Part shown: one piece after another, positions 24,535 through 37,166 of the stretch | How the letters are laid out: every line of letters begins with the position of its first letter | How positions within the stretch are numbered: position 1 is the stretch's first letter | From: Rathayibacter tritici | GTDB lineage: Bacteria; Actinomycetota; Actinomycetes; Actinomycetales; Microbacteriaceae | NCBI RefSeq assembly: GCF_002932875.1 | Contig: NZ_PSWS01000023.1 | Coordinates: 1 to 64,000, forward strand | Reading direction: 5' to 3' | DNA length: 64,000 bases | Translations under genes and position numbers: made by a program | Notes under the pieces: generated by a model | Seen by the model: the letters and a program-made list of their open reading frames with translations, nothing else | Told to the model about the DNA's origin: nothing | The model's database searches: none

Positions 24535-24608
24535 TGGGGGTACCAGGACTTGAACCTGGGACCTCTTCATTATCAGTGAAGCGCTCTAACCGCCTGAGCT
24601 ATACCCCC
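24535..24608 (-). tRNA. tRNA-Ile (GAU anticodon)
   Basis: 74-nt cloverleaf on the minus strand starting GGGGGTATAGCTCAGGCGG, anticodon loop CTGATAA (anticodon GAT), T-arm GTTCAAGTC and 3' end ACCCCC plus A. It lies 76 bases upstream of tRNA-Ala in the direction of transcription, downstream of gyrA, the usual Actinobacteria arrangement. Confidence 0.96.
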
Positions 24609-24668
24609 GGATTGACCAGAGGAGACTCTACCGGACCTGCCGCCAGAATCCCAATCGGCCGCCGCCGC

Positions 24669-25079
24669 CTACTGGTTGGTGAAGCCGACCAGCAGCCCGC
24701 CGGTGATCTTGACGCTGAGGTTGTACAGCATCGCGACGATCGCGCCGAGGGCCGTGGTGACGATCGTGTTCAGCACCGCGACGACGATCGCGAAGCCCAT
24801 GACCTGCGGTAGCGAGAGGAACGTGTTGAGGTCGAACGTCTCAGCGCCCGCGACCTCCTGCACCAGGCCGTTGACCTTCTCGAACACACCCGTCTGGGAG
24901 AGGACCGTGTAGACCAGGTAGACGACGACGATCGTGATGATCGCGAGCGTCAGACCCAGCAGGAACGAGAGCTTGACGGCCGACCAGAAGTCGACGTAGA
25001 CGAGCTTCAAGCGAACCTGCTTCGCCGCCGGACTCTTCGCAGACTTCTTGGCGAGCTTCTCGGCGACGGTGCTACTCAT
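24669..25079 (-). CDS. DUF3566 family transmembrane protein
   Basis: 136 residues. Lys/Ala-rich N-terminus, then [20 protein letters not shown], the start of the DUF3566 domain, and two transmembrane helices (about residues 35-58 and 95-120). Proteins of this family follow gyrA in nearly all Actinobacteria; function unproven, with suggested links to cell envelope or division. It overlaps the gyrA stop by eight bases, so it is translationally coupled. Confidence 0.9.
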   Translation of the reverse strand: MSSTVAEKLAKKSAKSPAAKQVRLKLVYVDFWSAVKLSFLLGLTLAIITIVVVYLVYTVLSQTGVFEKVNGLVQEVAGAETFDLNTFLSLPQVMGFAIVVAVLNTIVTTALGAIVAMLYNLSVKITGGLLVGFTNQ

Positions 25080-27672
25080 CTACGGACCCATCCTCCTCCG
25101 ACACCGGGCCGGACTCGGCCGCCGCCGCGGCGTCGGGATCCTCGTCCTGGGCGTCGAGATTACGTTCGGTGTTCTTGGCGAGTGCGATGATGCGGTCATC
25201 CTCAGCGAATCGTGCGAAGACGACTCCCATGGTGTCGCGACCCTTGGCCGGTACCTCGGCCACGGCAGAGCGTACCACCTTGCCACTGGCGAGCACGACG
25301 AGCACCTCGTCGTCCTCGCCGGTGATGATCGCGCCGACCAGGTCACCGCGCTTGTCCTCCAGCTTGGCCACTTTGATGCCCAGACCGCCGCGTCCCTGGA
25401 GCCGGTACTGATCGACCGCGGTGCGCTTCGCATATCCGCCCTCGGTGACCACGAACACGAAGCCTTCGTCACTGACGACATTGGCGTCGAGCAGACGGTC
25501 CTCCCCACGGAACGACATCCCCCGCACGCCCGAGGTGGAGCGGCCCATCGGGCGCAGCGCCTCATCGGAGGCGGTGAAACGGATGGACATTCCCTTGCGC
25601 GAGACGAGCAGCACGTCGCTGTCTTCCTCCACCAGCAACGCCGAGACCAGCTCGTCGCCGTCGCGCAGCTTGATCGCGATGATCCCCCCGGACCGGTTGG
25701 TGTCGTACTCGGCGAGAGCCGTCTTTTTCACCAGCCCGTCGCGCGTCGCGAGCACGAGATAGCGCGCCACCTCGTAGTCGCGGATGTCGAGGATCTGCGC
25801 GATCTGCTCGCCCGGCTCGAGCGCGAGCAGATTCGCGATGTGCTGCCCCTTCGCGTCGCGGCCCGCCTCCTGCAGTTCGTAGGTCTTCGCGCGGTAGACC
25901 CGCCCGGTGTTCGTGAAGAACAGGAGCCAGTGGTGCGTGGTGGTGACGAAGAAGTGCTCGACGATGTCGTCGGCCTTCAACTGCGCGCCGCGCACACCGC
26001 GGCCGCCCCGGTGCTGCGCGCGGTAGGAGTCGCTCCGAGTGCGCTTGAGGTAGCCGCCGCGGGTCACGGTGACGACCATCTCCTCCTCGGGAATCAGATC
26101 CTCGACGCTCATGTCGCCGTCGAAACCGAAGAGGATCTCGGTGCGGCGGTCGTCGCCGAAGCGATCGACGATCTCCTCGAGCTCGTCCGAGATGATCGTG
26201 CGCTGACGCTCGGGGCTCGCGAGGATCGACTTGTAGTCCTCGATCTCGGCCTGGATCCGGTCGTGCTCGTCGACGATCTTCTGACGCTCGAGGGCCGCGA
26301 GTCGGCGCAGCTGCATGTCGAGGATGGCGCGGGACTGCACCTCGTCGATGTCGAGAAGCTCCATCAGGCCGTCGCGCGCCTCCTCCACCGTGGGGGATCG
26401 GCGGATCAGCGCGATGACCTCGTCGAGCGCGTCGAGCGCCTTGAGGTAGCCGCGCAGGATGTGGATCCGCGCCTCCGCCTCGTCGAGGAGGTACTGGGTG
26501 CGGCGCACGATGACCTCTACCTGGTGGTCGACCCAGGCGCGGATGAAGCCGTCCAGCGAGAGCGTGCGCGGGATGCCGTCGACGATCGCGAGCATGTTGG
26601 CGCCGAAGTTCTCCTGCAGCGGCGTGTGCTTGTAGAGGTTGTTCAGCACCACCTTCGCCACGGCATCGCGCTTGAGGACGACCACGAGGCGCTGACCGGT
26701 GCGGCCGGAGGTCTCGTCGCGGATGTCCGCAATGCCGGAGACACGCCCGTCCTTGACCAATTCGGCGATCTTGATCGCCAGATTGTCCGGGTTCACCTGG
26801 TACGGCAGCTCGGTGACGACGAGGCAGGTGCGGCCCTGGATCTCCTCGATCGAGACGACGGCGCGCATCGTGATCGAGCCGCGACCGGTGCGATACGCGT
26901 CCTGGATACCGCGGACGCCGAGGATCTGCGCACCGGTGGGGAAGTCGGGGCCCTTGATCCGCTGCAGCAGCGCCTCGAGGAGTTCCTCGCGCGTTGCATC
27001 CGGGTTCTCGAGCGCCCACTTCGCGCCGGCGGCGACCTCGCGCAGGTTGTGCGGCGGGATGTTGGTCGCCATACCGACCGCGATACCGACGGAGCCGTTG
27101 ACCAGGAGGTTCGGGAAACGGGCCGGGAGGATCGCCGGCTCGCGGGTGCGGCCGTCGTAGTTGTCCTGGAAGTCGACGGTGTTCTTGTCGATGTCGCGGA
27201 CCATCTCGAGCGCGAGCGGCGCCATCTTGGTCTCGGTGTACCGCGGAGCGGCCGCGCCGTCGTTGCCGGGGGAGCCGAAGTTGCCCTGCCCGAGCGCGAG
27301 CGGGTAGCGGAGGCTCCACGGCTGCACCAGGCGGACAAGGGCGTCGTAGATCGCGGAGTCGCCGTGCGGATGAAACTGGCCCATCACGTCGCCGACGACG
27401 CGGGAGCACTTCGAGAACGCCTTGTCCGGGCGGTAGCCGCCGTCGTACATGGCGTAGATGACGCGACGGTGCACCGGCTTGAGGCCATCGCGGACCTCCG
27501 GCAGAGCACGGCCCACAATGACGCTCATCGCGTAGTCGAGGTAGGAGCGCTGCATCTCGAGCTGCAGATCCACCGGCTCGATCTTGTCGTGCCCGTGGAT
27601 CACGACACCGGTCTCGGTGACAATGTCGTCACTCTCGTCCGGTCCGGTGGGGGTGTCTGCTTCGTCTGCCAT
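25072..27672 (-). CDS. gyrA: DNA gyrase subunit A
   Basis: 866 residues, full length. The type IIA topoisomerase breakage-reunion core is present with [21 protein letters not shown] in the quinolone-resistance region (written in part: [13 protein letters not shown]), catalytic Tyr in PRYTETKM, the QRRGGRG-like box as [10 protein letters not shown] and six C-terminal beta-pinwheel repeats. With GyrB it introduces negative supercoils. It starts at the ATG 27672 and is separated from gyrB by about 240 bases that include a strong inverted repeat. QRDR residues read GDSAIYD, i.e. the sensitive-type Ser is replaced by Ala as is normal for many Actinobacteria. Confidence 0.97.
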   Translation of the reverse strand: MADEADTPTGPDESDDIVTETGVVIHGHDKIEPVDLQLEMQRSYLDYAMSVIVGRALPEVRDGLKPVHRRVIYAMYDGGYRPDKAFSKCSRVVGDVMGQFHPHGDSAIYDALVRLVQPWSLRYPLALGQGNFGSPGNDGAAAPRYTETKMAPLALEMVRDIDKNTVDFQDNYDGRTREPAILPARFPNLLVNGSVGIAVGMATNIPPHNLREVAAGAKWALENPDATREELLEALLQRIKGPDFPTGAQILGVRGIQDAYRTGRGSITMRAVVSIEEIQGRTCLVVTELPYQVNPDNLAIKIAELVKDGRVSGIADIRDETSGRTGQRLVVVLKRDAVAKVVLNNLYKHTPLQENFGANMLAIVDGIPRTLSLDGFIRAWVDHQVEVIVRRTQYLLDEAEARIHILRGYLKALDALDEVIALIRRSPTVEEARDGLMELLDIDEVQSRAILDMQLRRLAALERQKIVDEHDRIQAEIEDYKSILASPERQRTIISDELEEIVDRFGDDRRTEILFGFDGDMSVEDLIPEEEMVVTVTRGGYLKRTRSDSYRAQHRGGRGVRGAQLKADDIVEHFFVTTTHHWLLFFTNTGRVYRAKTYELQEAGRDAKGQHIANLLALEPGEQIAQILDIRDYEVARYLVLATRDGLVKKTALAEYDTNRSGGIIAIKLRDGDELVSALLVEEDSDVLLVSRKGMSIRFTASDEALRPMGRSTSGVRGMSFRGEDRLLDANVVSDEGFVFVVTEGGYAKRTAVDQYRLQGRGGLGIKVAKLEDKRGDLVGAIITGEDDEVLVVLASGKVVRSAVAEVPAKGRDTMGVVFARFAEDDRIIALAKNTERNLDAQDEDPDAAAAAESGPVSEEDGSVDE

Positions 27673-27837
27673 GGTCTCTGGTCTCTCAGGTGGGTCCGTG
27701 TCCCCGAGGTGCGAGGGCGGCGGTCGCGCTGGGTGTCAGGGGGTCGGTTGTCGGTGGGTGGCGGTTCGGCGGTGGTCGTGCGGCCCATTGAGGGCCGCCG
27801 TCACCTTCTCCACGTGGCCGGGTCCGCGGCCGTGTGC

Positions 27838-27890
27838 CGCGGGGCTGCCGCCTTTCGGATCGCGGTGCGATCGCGGGGCTGCCGCCTTTC
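27838..27890. repeat. 19-bp direct repeat in the gyrB-gyrA spacer
   Basis: CGCGGGGCTGCCGCCTTTC occurs at 27838-27856 and again at 27872-27890, 34 bases apart, adjacent to the inverted repeat over the gyrB stop codon. Confidence 0.8.
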
Positions 27891-27891
27891 A

Positions 27892-30161
<2,270 letters not shown>

Positions 30162-30671
30162 TCAGCCGTAGGTGTCGCGCGGACCACGCCCTGGAATGGA
30201 CCTGGGACCCTTTTTCCAGTTCGGGACGTCGGGGCCCAGGAAACGGATCGACGCGATGCCCGCCTCGGGGAAGTTCACGGCGATGTGGTTCATGATCTCG
30301 ATCCGCATCAGCCGCAACTGCGTCGACCACGCCGTCGACTCGCAGGCGACGGTCAGGACGCCGTCGACGACACCCACCGGACTCGAGTGCTTAGCTGTCT
30401 CCTCTCCGGCGATCGCCGTCCACGACGACATCAGGTCACCCTGGGCAAGTGGCGCCGTCCAGCCGAGCGTCACGGTCAGGGAGTCGAGGACGTCGCCGAG
30501 GTCGTGCGGGTCGCGGCCCTTGCCGAACGGGATCGCGTCACCGCGGGGCTCTGCGCGCTCCACGGTCTTCCGGATGCGGCGCGGGCCGTCCGCACCGAAT
30601 ACCTCTTTGAGGTGGCGGTAGACGCGGGCGGCTTCGGAGTCGGGGGCGCCGCGACGGGGCGCGTCAGCCAT
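30162..30671 (-). CDS. DciA-like DUF721 protein
   Basis: 169 residues from the ATG at 30671, which overlaps the recF stop by eight bases. The DUF721 core is visible: LGWTAPLAQGDLMSSWTAIAG, then LTVACESTAWSTQLRLM. DUF721/DciA proteins load or operate the replicative helicase DnaB in bacteria without DnaC, and the recF-dciA-gyrB position is the usual one in Actinobacteria. The longer in-frame start at 30743 would run through recF and is rejected. Confidence 0.88.
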   Translation of the reverse strand: MADAPRRGAPDSEAARVYRHLKEVFGADGPRRIRKTVERAEPRGDAIPFGKGRDPHDLGDVLDSLTVTLGWTAPLAQGDLMSSWTAIAGEETAKHSSPVGVVDGVLTVACESTAWSTQLRLMRIEIMNHIAVNFPEAGIASIRFLGPDVPNWKKGPRSIPGRGPRDTYG

Positions 30672-31842
30672 CGGCTGGCTCCGTGCCGACGATACGCCCC
30701 GCCTCGATCCGCACAGTGTGCGCGGCCAGCGCCTCCGGCACATCGTCGAAGACGGCTGCGGTGATCAGCACCTGCTCGTAGTCGGCGACGACGGAGGCGA
30801 GCCGCTCGCGTCGCCGCGCATCCAGTTCGGCGAAGACGTCGTCGAGCATGAGCACGGGGTCGCCCATCGGGGAGTCGCGGCGCAGCAACTCCGCCGCCCC
30901 CAGCTTCAGCGCCAGTGCGAACGACCAGCTCTCGCCGTGGCTGGCGTATCCCTTCGCCGGCAGCGCATTGAGTTCGAACTGCACGTCGTCGCGGTGCGGG
31001 CCGATGAGGGACACACCCCGGTCGAGCTCGCGACGCCGCACCCCGGTCAGCGCCGTGGCGAACGACGGCGCCAGACTCTCGCCCGCCGCCGGCGAGGCAG
31101 AGCCCGGCTGCTCCACCGGCTCGCCGTCGTCGTCGACCGCGCCCTCGATACTCAGGCGCGAGCGGAGCACCGGGCGCTGGTCGGCGCCGGCGACCGCCTC
31201 GTAGGCTGCGCGCACCGGCCCGCTCAGCTCCTCCACCAGAGTGAGGCGGGACTGCATGATCTCGGTCCCGAGCGCGATCAGGCGCTCGTCCCAGATGTCG
31301 AGGGTGCCGAGCTTCGACGCGTCGCGGACCCCGCTCGCCCGCGCCGACTTCAGCAGGGAGTTGCGCTGGCGCAGCACGCGCTCGTAGTCCGACTGGACCG
31401 CGCTCATCCGGGGGGAGCGGAGGACCACCAGCTGGTCCAGGAAGCGTCGCCGCGCGGACGGATCGCCCCGGATCAGCAGAAGATCCTCCGGTGCGAAGAG
31501 CACGCTCGAGAAGAAGCGGGGAAGCTCGCGCGGCTTGATCCCGCCGCGGTTGATCTGCGCGCGGTTGGGCGAGGAGCGGTTGATCTGGACCTCGGCCAGC
31601 AGCTCGCGCTCCCCGTTGCGCAGGCGGGCACGAACGACGGCGCTGTCGCGGCCGGCGCGGATGAGCGCCTGGTCGCTTGATACGCGGTGCGAGCCGAGGG
31701 TGGAGAGGTAGCCGAGCGATTCGACCAGGTTCGTCTTACCCTGTCCGTTCCGCCCGACAAAAAGATTCGGCCCCGGGACGAGCGCAACATCGACGGATTC
31801 GTAGTTGCGGAAGTCACTGAGCGCCAACTGCGTCACCTGCAC
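30664..31842 (-). CDS. recF: DNA replication and repair protein RecF
   Basis: 392 residues. ABC-ATPase/SMC-like: Walker A in GRNGQGKTNLVE, N-terminal LALSDFRNYESVDV, signature SPGRGESWSFALALKL-type region as HGESWSFALALKLG, and Walker B VLMLDDVFAELD. It helps load RecA on gapped DNA. It sits between gnd and dciA in the origin-proximal operon and overlaps the dciA start. Confidence 0.96.
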   Translation of the reverse strand: MQVTQLALSDFRNYESVDVALVPGPNLFVGRNGQGKTNLVESLGYLSTLGSHRVSSDQALIRAGRDSAVVRARLRNGERELLAEVQINRSSPNRAQINRGGIKPRELPRFFSSVLFAPEDLLLIRGDPSARRRFLDQLVVLRSPRMSAVQSDYERVLRQRNSLLKSARASGVRDASKLGTLDIWDERLIALGTEIMQSRLTLVEELSGPVRAAYEAVAGADQRPVLRSRLSIEGAVDDDGEPVEQPGSASPAAGESLAPSFATALTGVRRRELDRGVSLIGPHRDDVQFELNALPAKGYASHGESWSFALALKLGAAELLRRDSPMGDPVLMLDDVFAELDARRRERLASVVADYEQVLITAAVFDDVPEALAAHTVRIEAGRIVGTEPADG

Positions 31843-31906
31843 GTCGCGCTCCTCTCCTCCGCCCCCCTAACAGACCATCGTCCCCCGCAATGTGGAGGCG
31901 GCCGAA

Positions 31907-31955
31907 GGCCCGCCGCCTCCGTGAGAGCATCCCTGCCTCACGGGGGCGGCGGGCC
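31907..31955 (-). terminator. GC-rich hairpin between gnd and recF
   Basis: Arms GGCCCGCCGCC (31907-31917) and its complement (31945-31955), extended inward by TCCGTGAG/CTCACGGG with one G-T pair. It lies about 100 bases beyond the gnd stop on the minus strand and probably ends gnd transcription. No other feature is seen in 31843-32059. Confidence 0.65.
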
Positions 31956-32059
31956 GCAGTCCGCCGTCCGTCACCGGCCCTGCACAACGCCACCACCCCT
32001 GAAAGCCGACCGCTGTGAGGCCGGGCAGGGACCGGCCGAGCCCGTGGAGTGAGCTCCGC

Positions 32060-32947
32060 TCAATCAACGGCTTTGACGCTATGCCCGCCGAACTGGTTGC
32101 GCAGCGCCGCGACGGCCTTCATCGCGGGGGAGTCCTCCTGGCGGGAGACGAAGCGCGCGAAGATCGAGGCGCTGATCGTCGGCACGGGGACGGCATTGTT
32201 GATGGCCTCCTCGATGGTCCAGCGGCCCTCGCCCGAGTCCTGCACGTAGCCCTCGATGTTCTTGAAGTCCGGGTCCTGCTCGAGGGCGCGGACGAGGAGC
32301 TCGAGCAGCCAGGACCGAACGACCGTGCCGCGCTGCCACGCCTTGAAGGTGCCGGTGACGTCCTTGATGATGTCGCTGCGGGTCTCGAGGAGCTCGTAAC
32401 CCTCCGCGAACGCCTGCATCAGAGCGTATTCGATGCCGTTGTGCACCATTTTCGCGTAGTGGCCCGCGCCGACCTCGCCGACGTGGACGAAGCCCTCCTC
32501 GCGGGGGCCCTCCGGACGCAGCGCGTCGAAGACGGGCATCGCGTACTCGACGAGCTCCTTCGGGCCGCCGACCATCAGGCCGTAGCCGTTCTGCAATCCC
32601 CACACGCCGCCGGAGACTCCCGCGTCGATGTAGTGGATGCCCTTCGGCTTCAGCAGCGCGTCGTGCTTGAAGTCCTCGGTGAAGCGGGAGTTGCCGCCGT
32701 CGATGACGAGGTCCCCCTCGGTGAGCTTCTCCGACAGATCCTTCACGACCGCGTCGGTGATCTCGCCGGCTGGGACCATCACCCAGACGATCCGGGGCGA
32801 GGGAAGCGCGGCGATCATCTCGTCGAGCGAGGCGGCGTCCGAGACGTCCGGGTTCCGGTCGTAACCGGTGACCTCGAGGCCCTTCGAGCGGAGGCGGGAG
32901 CGCATGTTGTCGCCCATCTTGCCGAGGCCGACGAGTCCGATGTGCAT
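32060..32947 (-). CDS. gnd: 6-phosphogluconate dehydrogenase, decarboxylating (short GndA/YqeC type)
   Basis: 295 residues, the short form typical between dnaN and recF in Actinobacteria. N-terminal Rossmann motif GLVGLGKMGDNM, substrate residues DGGNSRFTED, catalytic Lys region VGAGHYAKMVHNGIEYALMQ (Lys in AKMVHN). It converts 6-phosphogluconate to ribulose 5-phosphate and CO2 in the pentose phosphate pathway; short forms generally use NAD. Separated from dnaN by 84 bases on the same strand. Confidence 0.94.
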   Translation of the reverse strand: MHIGLVGLGKMGDNMRSRLRSKGLEVTGYDRNPDVSDAASLDEMIAALPSPRIVWVMVPAGEITDAVVKDLSEKLTEGDLVIDGGNSRFTEDFKHDALLKPKGIHYIDAGVSGGVWGLQNGYGLMVGGPKELVEYAMPVFDALRPEGPREEGFVHVGEVGAGHYAKMVHNGIEYALMQAFAEGYELLETRSDIIKDVTGTFKAWQRGTVVRSWLLELLVRALEQDPDFKNIEGYVQDSGEGRWTIEEAINNAVPVPTISASIFARFVSRQEDSPAMKAVAALRNQFGGHSVKAVD

Positions 32948-33031
32948 GGTGAACCTTCCTGGATTCGTTGTCCGGCGGGCGGGCGCTCGTCGGGAGCGGG
33001 GCGGTCGCGGCTCTGCGATCCGGGGTGGTGG

Positions 33032-34183
33032 TCAGCGCAGGAGCAGGTTGGGCTGGAGCAGGTAGCGGTAGCTGTCGCTGCCGGGCTGCTCGCGCGAGGT
33101 CTGCGCGGTGATCAGGACGGGGCCGGGCTTGTTGGGGTTCTCGGTCTTCGTGAACGCGATGCGTACGAATTCGGAGTGGACGGCGGCGAGCCCGTCCAGC
33201 AAGAACTGGGGTTTGAGCGAGACGACCACGTCGTCGCCGGTCACGATCGCATCGATGCTCTCGGACGCCTGCGCCTGCTCGGAGCCGATGGCCTCGAGAG
33301 TGAGCCCATCGCTGCTGAAGCTGAAGCGGAGGGCGGCCTCGCGTTCGAGCACGAGCGAAACGCGGCGGACGGCCTCGATGAGGTCGCTGGTCGACATGAC
33401 CGCAAAGTTCTCCACGGAGGCGGGGAAGAGGCGCTTCACGGGCGGAAAGTTGCCCTTGATCAGCAGCGAGGTGACGGTCTTGCGATCGGCGGTGAACGCG
33501 ATCAGCTCGCGTTCGTCGCGGTTCGTGATGGCAATCGAGACGGTGCCGGAGTGGCCGAAGGTCTTACCGACCTCCTGGAGCGTCCGCGCCGGCACCAGAG
33601 CGGTGAGCGGCTGAGCCGGCGCCGGGTTGTCGCCGTTGTCCCAGTCGATTTCGCGGACGGCGACCCGGTAGCGGTCGGTCGCGACGAGTCCGATCGTGTT
33701 CTCGGTGATCTCGAGCTGCACGCCCGTGATGACCGGAGTCACGTCGTCGCGCGAGGCGGCGACCGCCACCTGCGAGACAGCTGCCGCGAAGGCGTCCGCC
33801 GGGACGAGACCGGTGGAGGCGTCGATCTCGGGGATGCTCGGGTACTCCTCCACGGGCATCTGCAGCAGCGTGAAGTGCGCCGAGCCGGCCGAGACCGAGA
33901 CGCGCGACTCCTCCGTGGCGATCCGCACGGGTGCGTTGGGCAGGCGGTTCGCAATGTCGGCGAGAAGGCGGCCCGAGACCAGCACGGTCCCCGTCTCCTC
34001 GACGTCGGCTGCGATCTGCGTCTGTGCGGACACCTCGTAGTCGAAGGAGGACAGTGTCAGACCCTCAGCGGTCGCCTCGATGAGGACTCCGGAGAGGATC
34101 GGCAGGGTCGTGCGCTGCGGGAGCAGCTTGACCGCGAAGGACACCGCCTCGCTGAAGACATCGCGGTTGGCTTGGAACCTCAC
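33032..34183 (-). CDS. dnaN: DNA polymerase III beta subunit (sliding clamp)
   Basis: 383 residues from the GTG at 34183, with AGGGGTG upstream; starts VRFQANRDVFSEAVSF. Clamp domains follow in order: LPILSGVLIEAT, VTPVITGVQLEIT and the C-terminal GPVLIT segment, ending in YLLQPNLLLR. It is the homodimeric ring that tethers polymerase to DNA. The next gene upstream is dnaA, with oriC in between. The in-frame ATG at 34225 adds a non-conserved extension. Confidence 0.96.
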   Translation of the reverse strand: MRFQANRDVFSEAVSFAVKLLPQRTTLPILSGVLIEATAEGLTLSSFDYEVSAQTQIAADVEETGTVLVSGRLLADIANRLPNAPVRIATEESRVSVSAGSAHFTLLQMPVEEYPSIPEIDASTGLVPADAFAAAVSQVAVAASRDDVTPVITGVQLEITENTIGLVATDRYRVAVREIDWDNGDNPAPAQPLTALVPARTLQEVGKTFGHSGTVSIAITNRDERELIAFTADRKTVTSLLIKGNFPPVKRLFPASVENFAVMSTSDLIEAVRRVSLVLEREAALRFSFSSDGLTLEAIGSEQAQASESIDAIVTGDDVVVSLKPQFLLDGLAAVHSEFVRIAFTKTENPNKPGPVLITAQTSREQPGSDSYRYLLQPNLLLR

Positions 34184-34719
34184 GAGTACACCCCTGACGA
34201 GTCGCGGACGAAGACCGTCGCCCATCGTACCCGTCGGGCTCGGCGCGCTCGGAAGGGGGTCGCCCGTCGAGCGCTCCCGAGCCGCTGTGAAGAGGTTGCT
34301 GGTCGAGGCCTGGTTAAAGAGAGAACTGCGTTAACAGTGTTAACACGTGTGGAAACTGTGGAAAGCGCTCCGGGACCCTACTGCTCAGAGGGATCGGAGC
34401 TACGCGACCCTGTGGAGGGAGTGTGAGCGCGGCCGTGGACGCCCTGTGGAGCGATTCGGGGCGATGCGCCGCCCTCCACAGGTGGGCGCTTCTGGCCCAC
34501 AATTCCGAGGCGGTTGTCCACAGTTATCCACAGGTTCCTCACACTGTGGAAATCGTCGGCTGTGGCGCGTGAGACGGCGCGTCAGGCGCACAGGCGACTC
34601 GATGCGAGAGGTCGATGGGTGCTACTCGACCATCGAGTACACCGGGAAGTGGCGGATCGACCTCGGGCGACGGAGGATCGAGACGGGCACTCGCCCGAGG
34701 GACGGCCCGAAGCCCCGCG
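34184..34719. other. Chromosomal replication origin oriC (dnaA-dnaN intergenic)
   Basis: 536 bases between dnaA and dnaN, the Actinobacteria oriC position. Two adjacent perfect DnaA boxes read TTGTCCACA (34514-34522) and TTATCCACA (34524-34532). Near-boxes TGTGGAAAC (34348-34356) and many TGTGGA/TCCACA motifs lie around 34358-34560. A locally A/T-rich stretch with GTTAAC-AGT-GTTAAC (34330-34344) may be the unwinding element. Confidence 0.9.
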
Positions 34720-36144
34720 TCAGCGGTTGGTCTTGATGCGGGTGGTCAGCTCGGTGACCTGGTTATAGATGCTGCGGCGCTCCTTCATGAGCTCCGAGAT
34801 CTTCTTGTTCGCGTACATGACGGTGGTGTGGTCGCGGTTGCCGAACAGCTGGCCGATCTTGGGCAGCGAGAGATTTGTCAGCTCGCGGCAGAGGTACATC
34901 GCGATCTGGCGTGCGGTGGCGACGGCTTGAGAGCGTGACGATCCGTAGAGGTCATCGACCGTGAGCTTGAAGTAGTCCGCAGTGTGATTGATGATGTCGA
35001 CCGGCGAGATGACGTTGTCCTCGTCGAGCGTGATCAGGTCCTTGAGCACGGTCTGCACGAGCGACATGTCGACCGGAGTGCGGTTCAGACTCGCGAACGC
35101 GGTGACGCGGATGAGCGTCCCCTCGAGTTCACGGATGTTGCTCGACACCTTCGACGCCATGAACTCGAGGATGTCGTCCGGAACGAGCAGCTTCTCGCTC
35201 ACCGCCTTCTTGCGGAGGATCGCGATGCGCGTTTCGAGGTCGGGAGCCTGTACATCGGTGATCAGGCCCCACTCGAAGCGCGAGCGCATCCGGTCCTCGA
35301 AGCCGGTCAGTGCTTTCGGCGGCAGATCGGAGGTGATCACGACCTGCTTGTTGTGGTCGTGCAGCTGGTTGAAGGTATGGAAGAACGCCTCCTGCGTCTC
35401 CGCCTTCCCCTGCAAGAACTGGATGTCGTCGATCAGGAGGATGTCGACGTTGCGGTAGCGGCCGTGGAAGGCGTTGCCCCGGTTGTTCGCGATCGAGTTG
35501 ATGAAGTCGTTGGTGAACTCCTCGCTCGAGACGTACCGCACGCGGATCCCCGGATAGAGGCTCATCGCGTAGTGACCGATGGCGTGGAGCAGGTGTGTCT
35601 TGCCGAGCCCGGAGTCGCCGTAGACGAAGAGCGGGTTGTAGGCCTTGGCGGGAGCCTCGGCGACGGCGACGGCCGCCGCGTGGGCGAACCGATTGGATCC
35701 TCCGATGACGAAGTTGTCGAAGCTGTACTTGGGGTTCAACCGGGTGTCCGTGGCCGGCACGGTTCGCAGCTCCTCGACGACACGGGTCGGCGCGACCGTG
35801 GCCGAGGATGCGGTGATGGGCTCGAACGGGTTCATCGACTCCGCCGGCGACGGGGAGCTGAGCGGCTCGTGCTCGATGTCGGGGTTCACCACGAAGGCGA
35901 ACGTCGAGACGCCGAAGGAGTCATCGAGCGTCCCGATCGCACTGAGCAGGGGCACCCGCACCCGCTGCTCGAGCATCCCGCGGGTGAACTCGTTCGGGAC
36001 CTCAAGGTAGAAGGTGCCCGCCATGATGCCCTTGGGCTCCACCAGCGAGACGAACCCGTAGAGGGGAGCGGTGATCCGCTCGTCCTGGGACAGTGCGCCG
36101 AGGATCACGTTCCACGCGTCGACCATCGACGTGTCGTCTGTCAT
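34720..36144 (-). CDS. dnaA: Chromosomal replication initiator protein DnaA
   Basis: 474 residues from the ATG at 36144 ([11 protein letters not shown]), with CCGGAGA upstream; the longer in-frame start at 36396 is non-conserved. Domain I (residues 5-85), linker, then the AAA+ domain with Walker A in [15 protein letters not shown], Walker [12 protein letters not shown], and the C-terminal DNA-binding domain with the DnaA signature [15 protein letters not shown]. It binds DnaA boxes in the adjacent oriC and melts the origin. Confidence 0.97.
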   Translation of the reverse strand: MTDDTSMVDAWNVILGALSQDERITAPLYGFVSLVEPKGIMAGTFYLEVPNEFTRGMLEQRVRVPLLSAIGTLDDSFGVSTFAFVVNPDIEHEPLSSPSPAESMNPFEPITASSATVAPTRVVEELRTVPATDTRLNPKYSFDNFVIGGSNRFAHAAAVAVAEAPAKAYNPLFVYGDSGLGKTHLLHAIGHYAMSLYPGIRVRYVSSEEFTNDFINSIANNRGNAFHGRYRNVDILLIDDIQFLQGKAETQEAFFHTFNQLHDHNKQVVITSDLPPKALTGFEDRMRSRFEWGLITDVQAPDLETRIAILRKKAVSEKLLVPDDILEFMASKVSSNIRELEGTLIRVTAFASLNRTPVDMSLVQTVLKDLITLDEDNVISPVDIINHTADYFKLTVDDLYGSSRSQAVATARQIAMYLCRELTNLSLPKIGQLFGNRDHTTVMYANKKISELMKERRSIYNQVTELTTRIKTNR

Positions 36145-36652
36145 CTGTCTCCGGTCCTGAGTGGTGTCGCTGTGAAGTCGCTGCGGGAGTCGTCCGGTCC
36201 GGAGGCCTGTCGGAGGTCGTCGCGGCGCGGTGGTGGGCCGCGAACCGAGCCGCGGTCTCGAGTGCCGCTTCTCCACAGGGTTGTCCACCGGCCTCGAGTG
36301 ATGCCTGTGCGGGAGCGGGAGGACGCGGATCCCACCTGTGGATAACTGCGGCTCAACACCGTAACCAACCGAGCCGACAGGAGACAAATCCACCACAGCG
36401 ACTCCCGCGTGTCAATGAGCGGAAGCCCTCGTCCTCCGTGCATGATCGAGGATTCGCCCGGTCCACATTTGACCGGCGACGGTGCAGGCCGTAGCTTTAA
36501 TCAGTTGACGCCTGCCCGGTGTCGTCCGTGCGGCCCTCGCAGGTTTCACGGAGCCGCAGCCGGGCACCCCTTCCTTCCCGGAGGATCCGAGTCGCCGCCC
36601 GAGCGGGTGGCGCCGGTTCGCGCCGCGGAACACGTACGTGGAGATCTGAATC
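36145..36652. promoter_or_regulatory. dnaA-rpmH divergent intergenic with DnaA boxes
   Basis: 508 bases between divergent dnaA and rpmH. A perfect DnaA box TGTGGATAA lies at 36337-36345 and a one-mismatch box TTGTCCACC at 36281-36289, suggesting DnaA autoregulation or a second origin element. A plus-strand promoter for rpmH is annotated separately. No gene is seen. Confidence 0.75.
36469..36497 (+). promoter_or_regulatory. Probable rpmH promoter
   Basis: -35 TTGACC (36469-36474), 17-base spacer, -10 TAGCTT (36492-36497, fits TAnnnT). The long leader to the rpmH ATG at 36653 is about 150 bases. Confidence 0.6.
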
Positions 36653-36790
36653 ATGAGCAAGCGAACCTTCCAGCCGAACAACCGTCGTCGCGCCAAGGTG
36701 CACGGCTTCCGTCTGCGCATGCGCACCCGCGCCGGCCGCGCCATCCTGAGCGCTCGCCGCGCCAAGGGGCGCACCGAGCTCTCCGCCTAG
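36653..36790 (+). CDS. rpmH: 50S ribosomal protein L34
   Basis: 45 residues: [18 protein letters not shown] followed by [20 protein letters not shown] and a short tail ending LSA. This is the full L34 signature, and it is the usual first gene of the rpmH-rnpA-yidD-yidC-jag-rsmG operon right of dnaA. Too short for many ORF finders. GTG of rnpA follows 22 bases after the stop. Confidence 0.97.
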   Translation: MSKRTFQPNNRRRAKVHGFRLRMRTRAGRAILSARRAKGRTELSA

Positions 36791-36812
36791 TAGCGACCGG
36801 TACCGACCAGCG

Positions 36813-37166
36813 GTGCTGGCCAGAGCCAATCGCATCGTCCACGGAGGCGAGTACCGGACAGTCGTCCGTCGCGGTGTGCGGTCCACGGGACCGCACACCG
36901 TCACGTATGTCCGCCGGTCCTCCGCGGCCGCTCCTGCGCGGTTCGGGTTCATCGTCGCCAAGACGGTCGGCACCGCGGTGACGCGCAACACCGTCCGCCG
37001 CCGCCTCAAGGCTGTCGCGTTCGAGCTTGTCCGCGAGATCGACCCGGGCACCCAGGTGGTCGTCCGTGCACTGCCGGGCAGTGCCGACGCTGCGTGGTCG
37101 GATTTGCGGGCCGAAGTCGCTACCGCGATGGCGCGGGCCCTGCGCAAGAGCGGTGCCCCCTCATGA
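36813..37166 (+). CDS. rnpA: Ribonuclease P protein component
   Basis: 117 residues, GTG start at 36813. RNase P protein signatures: FGFIVAKTVGTAVTRNTVRRRLK (in part AVTRNTVRRRL, the RNR motif) and an N-terminal R-x-NRI. It binds the RNase P RNA and helps tRNA 5' maturation. The stop overlaps the yidD ATG (ATGA). Confidence 0.94.
   Translation: MLARANRIVHGGEYRTVVRRGVRSTGPHTVTYVRRSSAAAPARFGFIVAKTVGTAVTRNTVRRRLKAVAFELVREIDPGTQVVVRALPGSADAAWSDLRAEVATAMARALRKSGAPS

Noticed and set aside
24386-24608. rRNA operon next to the tRNA-Ile/tRNA-Ala pair
   Set aside because: This tRNA pair is often inside rRNA operons, but no 16S or 23S sequence is present here; it follows gyrA/DUF3566 as in other Actinobacteria.
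32015-34426. 803-codon plus-strand ORF antisense to gnd and dnaN
   Set aside because: Shadow of minus-strand genes; no motif and biased composition.
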